Source of the DNA: Chromatiaceae bacterium
Lineage (GTDB): Bacteria; Pseudomonadota; Gammaproteobacteria; Chromatiales; Chromatiaceae
Direction of reading: 5' to 3'
NCBI GenBank assembly: GCA_024639005.1
Contig: JAHEJD010000002.1
Location: forward strand, 49,330-113,329
Length of the DNA: 64,000 nt
The first letter of the stretch is position 1; each line of letters opens with the position of its first letter. The notes beneath the pieces are model-generated. The model saw only the letters and a program-made list of their open reading frames with translations, ran no database searches and was not told the origin of the DNA. Of this stretch, positions 58,427 to 64,000 are shown piece by piece. A program made the position numbers and the translations under genes.

Positions 58427-59073
58427 GTCAGCTGGCCACGGGGCGCCGCCTGCTGGTGTTTGCCCGCAATCCGCTACCGGGACGGGTAAAGACGCGTCTG
58501 ATACCGTCGCTGGGTGCCGTCGCCGCGACGGCGGTCTATCGACAGCTGCTGCAAGACACCTTGCTCAGCGCGGCCCAGGTCGCCTGCGTAGACAGCGAGG
58601 TCTGGTTGGACGGGGGCGAGCCTGTGCCCTGGTTGGCGGATTTTGCCGCGGCCAACGGCCTGGCGATGCGACAACAGTCCGGAGACGATCTCGGCATGCG
58701 CATGCATGCGGCCTTCAGCGCGAGCCTGCGCAGCGCCGAGCGTGTGGTGCTGATTGGCAGCGACTGTCCCGATTTCGCGCCTGCCTATCTCGAGGCCGCC
58801 TTCGCCGCGCTCGCCGAACAGGATGCCGTGCTGGGCCCTGCCATCGATGGCGGCTATGTGCTGATCGGTCTGCGCGCCGCGCCTGCGCTATTGTTCAAGG
58901 ACATCGCCTGGGGGACGCCGCAGGTCCTGGCGGTGACGCGCGATCGCCTGTGCCAGCTCGGCTGGCGCTGGACCGAACTGCCGCCGCGCCACGATATCGA
59001 CGAGCCGGGCGATCTGCAGCGCTTCCCGCGGCTGGCAGCGATCGCCGAGACAGCCATCGTAGGATGCCGATAG
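58423..59073 (+). CDS. arsenosugar-type glycosyltransferase (TIGR04282-like, DUF2064)
   Basis: A 216-residue nucleotidyl/glycosyl-transferase-like protein. Motifs are LLVFARNPLPGRVKTRL (a pyrophosphorylase-like G/K loop), GDDLGMRMH, LIGSDCPDF and GPAIDGGYVLIGL, then the C-terminal PPRHDIDEPGDL. The GTG at 58423 overlaps the preceding stop. It pairs with the family 2 transferase upstream; together they may assemble the sugar part of arsenosugars. The direct reaction is not proven. Confidence 0.88.
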   Translation: MSQLATGRRLLVFARNPLPGRVKTRLIPSLGAVAATAVYRQLLQDTLLSAAQVACVDSEVWLDGGEPVPWLADFAAANGLAMRQQSGDDLGMRMHAAFSASLRSAERVVLIGSDCPDFAPAYLEAAFAALAEQDAVLGPAIDGGYVLIGLRAAPALLFKDIAWGTPQVLAVTRDRLCQLGWRWTELPPRHDIDEPGDLQRFPRLAAIAETAIVGCR

Positions 59074-59123
59074 CGCAGGGTAAACTGCCGCGCAACACAA
59101 TCACGGTTGTACAAGGAGTCCCT

Positions 59124-59354
59124 TTGAACGGGTTCGATCGACTACCGCTGACCCTTTTCATCGCGGCCGCACTCACCCTGGGCTTGGCGCCGTTCGCTCC
59201 CGAACCCCATGTCTGGGAAAAACTGAAGATGCTCACCGCGGGCGACCTGACCCGCCCGATCGATATCTTCGACCTCCTGCTGCATGGCACGCCCTGGTTG
59301 CTGCTGCTGCTCAAACTCTATCGCCTGGCCCTCCACCGAGGCCCGACGCCGTGA
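59124..59354 (+). CDS. Small membrane protein downstream of the arsS cluster
   Basis: A 76-residue protein with two predicted membrane helices (about 8-25 and 53-68) separated by FAPEPHVWEKLKMLTAGDLTRP and a loop of acidic and aromatic residues. The TTG start at 59124 is supported by AGGAG 5 bases upstream. Similar short proteins are sometimes labelled RND transporter subunit in databases, but at this length it cannot be an RND pump. Its position, 50 bases after the glycosyltransferase on the same strand, suggests the same operon. Function unknown. Confidence 0.75.
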   Translation: MNGFDRLPLTLFIAAALTLGLAPFAPEPHVWEKLKMLTAGDLTRPIDIFDLLLHGTPWLLLLLKLYRLALHRGPTP

Positions 59355-59607
59355 CGTCGGCAACGCCGCCACAAACTTCAAATAACATTAAATATTCTCT
59401 TCAACTTCATAATTTTTCGAATTTATATTTTTCCTCGATGTCCGACATCCTTGCAGCCGAAGATTGCAGGGGGGGCGCATCGCCGTCGCGGTGTGATGAG
59501 CGGGCGAACCCGAATCCCCGATGCACACTCACCCGCCTTTCAACGCAGCGGGAGCCCTGTCGCACAGGTAAACTGCGGCGGGTCAGCTAAGAGCAGGAAT
59601 ATCGACC

Positions 59608-61581
59608 GTGAACACAACCCAGTTGCCGAGCGTCGAGCTCATCCAGGGGCCGCCCGCGGACGCACCCGCCCAGCCGAAGGGTCGCCGCCTCAAGGTATTC
59701 TTCGGCGTGCTCCTGCTCTCGGCGGCGGTTGGACTGGCGATCGTCTACGGCCGCTCACCGGTGTATCGCGCTGTCGCCTCGGTCCTGACCGTCAAGCCAA
59801 AGGCCGTGGACATGCGCAGCGAAGCGGCCGACATCGAACATGTCGCCATCCAGGGGCGCATGCTGCTCGGTGAAGAGCTGCTGGGGCGGCTGTCGCAGCG
59901 GCTGTCGGAAGAGGGTGACCAGGATTTCAGCGGGATCGACGCGTTGCGCAATGCCCTCTCTGCGGTCCCGGTCCCCGAGACCAATCTGCTCGAGCTGCGC
60001 GCCGAGGGCGGCGAGCCGGAACAACTGCAGCGGGTGGTGAACCGCTGGGCGGAGTCCTATGAGGAGTTCCGCGCCGAGGAGATCGAGGCAGCCACTGGAC
60101 GCACTACCGCCGAGATCGAAGACCAGCAGGCACAGCTACAGATCAAGATCGACGATGCGCGCCTGGAGCTGCAGCAGTTTCGGGAGGCCCATGACATCGT
60201 CAGCCTCGAACGTGAAGAGAACCGCAGTCTGGCCAAGCTGAAGGGATTGAATAACTCGCTCAACAAGGCGCGCGAGACGCTGATCGAGGCACAGGCGCGC
60301 AAGGCCGCCGTCGACGAGGCGATCGCGCGCGGCGAGACCGTGATCCCGAGCGAGCAGAAATCCGATATCTCCAGGCTGAAGCTCGACGTCTCGCGTATGC
60401 GCGCACGCATGACAGACCTCCGGCAGCAATACACCCAGCGCTATATCGATCGCGACCCGGTGCTCAAGTCGCTGCCCGCTGTGCTGACTGAGATGGAGAG
60501 CGAACTGGCCCAGGCGCTGCAGATCGCCAGGGTGACGGTCACCGACGAGGCCCAGCAGGAGGTGGCGGCGGCGCAGGTCTCGGTGACCGCGCTGGAGCAG
60601 CAACTGGTCGAGCATCAACGCGCAGTGCAGGCGTTCACCGAACGGTTCAAGGAATTCAAGGCGCTGGAGGAAGGTCTGGCTAGGCTCGACGTCCTTTACG
60701 CAGAGAATGAGGAACGCCTGGCCCAGATCCAGGTGCGCAATCTGAAGAAGTTCCCACCCATCCAGGTGGTCGAATGGGCGCGGGTCCCGAGCCGCCCCAT
60801 CTACCCGGACTATGAACGCGACCTGATGATCGCGCTGGGCGCCGCGTTGATGCTGGCGCTGTTTGCTACCTGGCTGGTCGAGTACCTCGGCGAAAAATCG
60901 CGCCCAGCGCACGCGGGGCCCTATCTGGGGGTGCGGGTTTATCCCGGTGACCAGGGCCAGACGCTTACCGCGGCGCAGCCCGACAACCGCCTCGGCCACG
61001 CGCAGGGCCCCGCGGCAAACCCGGCGGCCTCACCGACGCCACCGGCCAATCTGCCGATCCTGCCGCGCGAACTGGCCGGCACCGAAGTGGCCTCGCTGCT
61101 CGCGGTCAGCGATCCGCTGACGGCGAGCTATGCCACACTGTTGCTGTGCGGCATCTCGCCGTACGAGCTCCCGCTGCTGCATTCGAGCTGCTTCGATCAG
61201 GCCGCCGATCTGGTCAGCATCCCGGGTGCCAGTCGCCGCGATATCCGCCCGGGTCCAAGCGTCTGGCCGCGCCTTGCGCAGGTCATGGCGACGATGGACG
61301 ACGCCCAGATGGCGCTGCCGGTGAGCGATCTGAATGCGCGCCTGGTCAAGGCCGCACAGGATGCGCAGCTCGCGGATCCGGGCAGCATCAATGCGCTGGC
61401 CCTGTGGCACACCTATGTGATCTACCTGATACGCCAGGGCATCGATGCCTCGGCGCTGGCCGGCCGCGTTGGCGCCGTTCCCTCCGATGTCTACGCGGTG
61501 CTGATGCACTATGCCCCGGCCGGCGGGAGTCGCCCGCTGAGCAGCATCGATTTCATTTATCCGGCCCTGACGGCCGGCTAG
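59608..61581 (+). CDS. Wzz/GumC-like protein with C-terminal inactive tyrosine-recombinase-like domain
   Basis: A 657-residue inner-membrane protein. Helix 1 (about 29-47) and helix 2 (about 405-424) flank a periplasmic region with a long coiled coil (about 160-380), the plan of polysaccharide chain-length regulators. The PxxP-type motif PSRPIYPD lies before helix 2. No kinase Walker motifs follow. After a Pro/Ala linker, residues about 485-657 resemble a tyrosine recombinase catalytic domain: RELAGTEVASLLA, LLLCGISPYELPLL (box I), LVSIPGASRRDIRPGP, and LALWHTYVIYLIRQGID (box II). The catalytic Arg and His positions are replaced. An AT-rich 250-base region precedes it. Confidence 0.78.
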   Translation: MNTTQLPSVELIQGPPADAPAQPKGRRLKVFFGVLLLSAAVGLAIVYGRSPVYRAVASVLTVKPKAVDMRSEAADIEHVAIQGRMLLGEELLGRLSQRLSEEGDQDFSGIDALRNALSAVPVPETNLLELRAEGGEPEQLQRVVNRWAESYEEFRAEEIEAATGRTTAEIEDQQAQLQIKIDDARLELQQFREAHDIVSLEREENRSLAKLKGLNNSLNKARETLIEAQARKAAVDEAIARGETVIPSEQKSDISRLKLDVSRMRARMTDLRQQYTQRYIDRDPVLKSLPAVLTEMESELAQALQIARVTVTDEAQQEVAAAQVSVTALEQQLVEHQRAVQAFTERFKEFKALEEGLARLDVLYAENEERLAQIQVRNLKKFPPIQVVEWARVPSRPIYPDYERDLMIALGAALMLALFATWLVEYLGEKSRPAHAGPYLGVRVYPGDQGQTLTAAQPDNRLGHAQGPAANPAASPTPPANLPILPRELAGTEVASLLAVSDPLTASYATLLLCGISPYELPLLHSSCFDQAADLVSIPGASRRDIRPGPSVWPRLAQVMATMDDAQMALPVSDLNARLVKAAQDAQLADPGSINALALWHTYVIYLIRQGIDASALAGRVGAVPSDVYAVLMHYAPAGGSRPLSSIDFIYPALTAG

Positions 61582-61725
61582 CCTGTCGTTGAATCAATAC
61601 AACCTGCCGGTCAACAGACGTCCTTCCGCCCTTGCCCTGGGGCCGTGTCCGCAAAGGCGGGCTGCCGTGTGACCTGGGCGAGCATGACGCCGACGCCGAG
61701 CAACAGGATCGCCGACGAGGTATAG
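61582..61725 (+). other. Non-coding or decayed stretch before the WYL remnant
   Basis: Between the Wzz-like gene and the WYL remnant no intact gene is seen. On the minus strand a frame reads as a hydrophobic stretch (SSAILLLGVGVMLAQV) ending near 61618, but it has no plausible start before running into the remnant's antisense. It may be part of the same eroded locus. Confidence 0.4.
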
Positions 61726-61866
61726 CATCCGCAGCAACAGACCCGCGAACTGGCGATGGAGATACTCAGGTACGGCAACGACGTCGAGGTCCTGGGCCCG
61801 CCCAGCCTGCGTAGCGAGATCCAGTCCATGCTGGCCGCGGCACTCGACCGTTACCGGAGCCGATAA
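61726..61866 (+). pseudogene. C-terminal remnant of a WYL-domain transcription regulator
   Basis: An open frame after an in-frame TAG (61723-61725) encodes 46 residues: HPQQQTRELAMEILRYGNDV, then EVLGPPSLRSEIQSMLAAAL, ending RYRSR. This matches the conserved end of WYL-domain (YafY-like) regulators, which finish with an EVL.P..LR.E....L....Y pattern. The helix-turn-helix and the WYL core itself are absent upstream, and there is no start. It is the tail of a gene lost by deletion or replacement. Confidence 0.7.
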
Positions 61867-61885
61867 TCGAGACTGGTAAGAACAG

Positions 61886-63154
61886 CTACTGCGAGGGCAG
61901 CAGCCCGATGTCGTCCAGCTGCGGCAACGTCTCCTGCGAAACCCCCTGCAGCTCGCCGCACATCCCCAGCATATTGCTGGTGATGCGTTCGAGCTGCGCC
62001 TCGCGCTTCTTCCACATGCGCTGCATGGCGCTTTTCTCCTTGTCGAGATCTTCGCGCATCTGCTGGTAGGCATCGACCACTGCGCGCACCTTCTGCGCAA
62101 ACTGTGCACTGGTGACGTAGTTGTACAGGGCCTCCATGGATTCGCCCTTGCCGGCCGAGATCGCCTTTTGGCGCTGTGACTCGATCAACACGGTCCGCAA
62201 GGCCTCGGCGAGTGCCCTGACCAGATCCGGACGCACCAGCCATACGCCTTCGTACATCACCATTGCCTCGGTGATCCCGGCCGGAAAGGCCGTGCTGACC
62301 AGCACCGCCAGCTCGCCGCCGGCGGCCTGCTGGTCATCCTTGAGCTTGCCGATCCACGCATTCGACCAGTTCTCCGCGCGCTTGGTCTCCCATATGATGC
62401 GGCCGCAGTTCACCCCCGAGCGCAGGCGTACGGTCTGGATCACATCCGCGCCCCGCGCGCCCTTGCGCACCGGCTCGATACCGTCGAATGGAAATGCAGT
62501 GCCGAGGAGGGCCTCGAGTTCCAACTCCAAGACCTCGCCCTGCAGCTGCTGAGAGCCCTGCTCGAGCTTGCGCTTGAGGTCCTCGTTGGCCCTTTGCGCA
62601 TCATCGATCTTCTTGCGCCATTCGGCCTCGCGCAGCCGAAAGGCATCGGCGGTTGTCTGCTCGATACGCTGGCGCTCCGCGTCCACCTGGCGTTGGATCT
62701 CGAGCGCCATCTCTTTCTGTTTTTCCTCCAGCGCCGATTTCTCCTGGCGCAGCACCAGCTCGGTCTCGCGGTAACCGGCCAGTTTTGCCTCTTTCGCCGT
62801 GAGCTGGGCGCGCAGCGCCTGCGCCTCTTCGGCGCTCTCGCGGCGGACCGCCTCCGCGGCCTGTTTCGCGGTGCCCTCGAGCTTTGCCTTCATTTTCGCC
62901 TCGGCCGCCGCGCTCTGCGTCAATTTTTCCTCGAGCCGTTCGATCTGCTCCCCGAACCGCCGGGCCGCCGCACGGTCGGCGTCGGCGATCAGCGACTCGC
63001 GCAGCTGGCGTCGCTCGCCATCGAGCATCGCTGCATACTCCGACTCATAGCGTTCGATCAACTGGTGGGCGATGGCGTCCTGCAGCACAAAGTCAGTGCC
63101 GCAGTGCGGACAGGCCACTTTGTCAAACGCATCGATAATGATTTTCTTGCTCAC
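61886..63154 (-). CDS. DUF2130 protein (predicted PD-(D/E)XK-like nuclease with coiled coil)
   Basis: A 422-residue cytosolic protein with a zinc-ribbon-like N-terminus (CPHC, C15 and C18; only one pair visible), a long Glu/Lys/Arg-rich coiled coil (about 35-195), and the DUF2130 domain (about 205-390). That domain contains a Glu-x-Lys pair in WETKRAENW (E256, K258) and an upstream acidic region GADVIQTVR, reminiscent of PD-(D/E)XK folds. The GTG at 63154 follows AGGAGGGG. Function is unproven; comparison with RmuC-like proteins is inference. It neighbours an HD hydrolase gene. Confidence 0.85.
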   Translation of the reverse strand: MSKKIIIDAFDKVACPHCGTDFVLQDAIAHQLIERYESEYAAMLDGERRQLRESLIADADRAAARRFGEQIERLEEKLTQSAAAEAKMKAKLEGTAKQAAEAVRRESAEEAQALRAQLTAKEAKLAGYRETELVLRQEKSALEEKQKEMALEIQRQVDAERQRIEQTTADAFRLREAEWRKKIDDAQRANEDLKRKLEQGSQQLQGEVLELELEALLGTAFPFDGIEPVRKGARGADVIQTVRLRSGVNCGRIIWETKRAENWSNAWIGKLKDDQQAAGGELAVLVSTAFPAGITEAMVMYEGVWLVRPDLVRALAEALRTVLIESQRQKAISAGKGESMEALYNYVTSAQFAQKVRAVVDAYQQMREDLDKEKSAMQRMWKKREAQLERITSNMLGMCGELQGVSQETLPQLDDIGLLPSQ

Positions 63155-63190
63155 TGGGGTCCCCTCCTGCATCCGGCAACGGCGCCGGAA

Positions 63191-63727
63191 TCACGCCGGT
63201 CGCTGCCGATAGACGGCGTCGAATACCGCCTCCAGTTCAGGATACTCTCCCCTCAAGCCGTCGATCACCCGTTTCGCCCAGTCGAAATAGGCCTGGCGGC
63301 GAGCCAAGGTCCAATCAGTGGGCGGATTGTCGGCGACATCACGCAGATTGCAGATCTTGTCGGCCAGCTTCACTGCCCGCGCCGGCCGCGACAGTCGGTG
63401 CGCCTTATCGATCTGTGCCTGTTTGCAGGCCTGTCGGCCCAGCGTCTTGTCGTCGGTCACCTCTTCCACGATGGCACAGACCGTCGCGCCGAAGCGCGCG
63501 TCGATCTCTTCCGGGGTCGTCTCGGTATCCTCGATGGTGTCATGCAGAACGGCAGCGACAATGCTGTTCAGATCGGTCACGCCGCCTTCGTTTACCAGGA
63601 CATCCGCCAGCGCCAGCGGGTGATTGATGTAGGGTGATGCCGCCTCGTCCTTGCGTCGCTGGTCCTTGTGCTTGTGCGCAGCGAATGCGATCGCCTCCAC
63701 CAGCAGCGACAATTCCTCTCGATTCAT
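63191..63727 (-). CDS. HD-domain phosphohydrolase, small alarmone hydrolase-like
   Basis: A 178-residue single-domain protein resembling the hydrolase half of RelA/SpoT (MESH1-type). Metal and substrate residues are visible: AFAAHKHKDQRRKD (H18), YINHPL (H36), LHDTIEDT (H62, D63, E66, D67) and KLADKICNLRD. No synthetase domain is present. A role in degrading (p)ppGpp or a related nucleotide is likely by family. It lies 36 bases upstream of the DUF2130 gene on the same strand, so the two may be co-expressed. Confidence 0.88.
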   Translation of the reverse strand: MNREELSLLVEAIAFAAHKHKDQRRKDEAASPYINHPLALADVLVNEGGVTDLNSIVAAVLHDTIEDTETTPEEIDARFGATVCAIVEEVTDDKTLGRQACKQAQIDKAHRLSRPARAVKLADKICNLRDVADNPPTDWTLARRQAYFDWAKRVIDGLRGEYPELEAVFDAVYRQRPA

Positions 63728-63740
63728 GGCTCTCCACCTC

Positions 63741-63922
63741 TAGCCTGCATAGCTTACCGTTTTTCGTAACGAGGGCGCCGAGACGCCGCTATGGCGGGGT
63801 GCACGGAGTGGAAGGCGGTGAAGGCGTAGCCGACACTACGTCGAACCGGCTGCAACGAGTACGCCCCGTCATAGCGAGGGTATCGGGGGCCGCAGCAGGA
63901 AATCGGTGAGCTATGCAGGCTA
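63741..63922. mobile_element. MITE-like palindromic element with 18-bp terminal inverted repeats
   Basis: GCCTGCATAGCTTACCG (63743-63759) is repeated inverted at 63904-63920 with one mismatch, and both ends are bordered by TA (63741-63742, 63921-63922). The interior is also partly palindromic: CGCTATGGCGGGGTGCAC near 63787-63804 pairs imperfectly with GTACGCCCCGTCATAGCG near 63860-63877. The whole 180-base unit can fold into one long hairpin. It codes for no protein of note. TA flanks are typical of IS630/Tc1-type targets. Confidence 0.75.
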
Positions 63923-63955
63923 GTACTGCAGCGGCGCAAGACACTGAAAACTTGA

Positions 63956-64000
63956 TTAGACTCTGCGTTTCCGCCGGACGCGAGGACCCGTCGGCTTGGC
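63956..64000 (-). CDS. Possible C-terminus of a gene cut by the window edge
   Basis: The last 14 codons read AKPTGPRVRRKRRV and end with TAA at 63958-63956 on the minus strand. The basic tail looks coding-like but is too short to identify. Confidence 0.3.
   Translation of the reverse strand, partial: AKPTGPRVRRKRRV

Overview
The window looks like a chromosomal segment of a GC-rich, sulfur-oxidising gammaproteobacterium, probably near the Chromatiales and free-living or symbiotic thiotrophs. This is inferred from gene content: gammaproteobacterial housekeeping operons (rimP-nusA-infB-rbfA-truB-rpsO-pnp, lptF-lptG opposite pepA-holC, iscR, htpG, adk), flavocytochrome c sulfide dehydrogenase, and a hynS-isp1-isp2-hynL hydrogenase of the kind known from purple sulfur bacteria. 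I saw no tRNA, rRNA, CRISPR array, prophage or intact insertion sequence. Both edges cut genes: iscR on the left, and possibly a very short C-terminus on the right.

Layout. 1-9975 holds iscR with two IscR-type operators, a DUF1249 protein, thioredoxin, adk, a cyclic-nucleotide-binding protein, htpG behind a consensus sigma-32 promoter, pgm, a fumarylacetoacetase-family enzyme, the PEP synthase regulator and a dihydrolipoyl-dehydrogenase-like flavoprotein. 10008-14967 holds a uracil/deoxyinosine glycosylase, a PAS histidine kinase with a FixJ-type regulator, a PilZ protein and an RDD protein. 14975-28222 is housekeeping: LPS export permeases, PepA, HolC and the translation/RNA-decay operon, whose rimP leader carries three hairpins, two of them intrinsic terminators.

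28260-45210 is the energy-metabolism island. It has a DUF302 protein divergent from a CcoI-like copper ATPase, then a ba3-type oxidase (a 50-residue subunit IIa homologue, subunit II, subunit I), a diheme cytochrome c and fccA-fccB, ended by a terminator. Convergent to it is the hydrogenase operon hupH-hynS-isp1-isp2-hynL, with an FNR-like box upstream, its protease gene, and divergent hypC-hypA-hypB-moaB. Together these could feed electrons from sulfide and H2 into quinone and cytochrome c pools and on to oxygen at low concentration.

45262-59354 holds a CLC transporter, a TAXI-type TRAP transporter with a UspA protein, a 1,614-residue NAD-glutamate dehydrogenase and an arsenosugar-type gene set (arsS plus two glycosyltransferases). 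59608-64000 is the most accessory part: a Wzz/GumC-like protein that appears fused to a catalytically dead tyrosine-recombinase-like domain, a WYL-regulator remnant, a DUF2130 predicted nuclease, a small HD alarmone-hydrolase-like protein and a palindromic MITE-like element flanked by TA.
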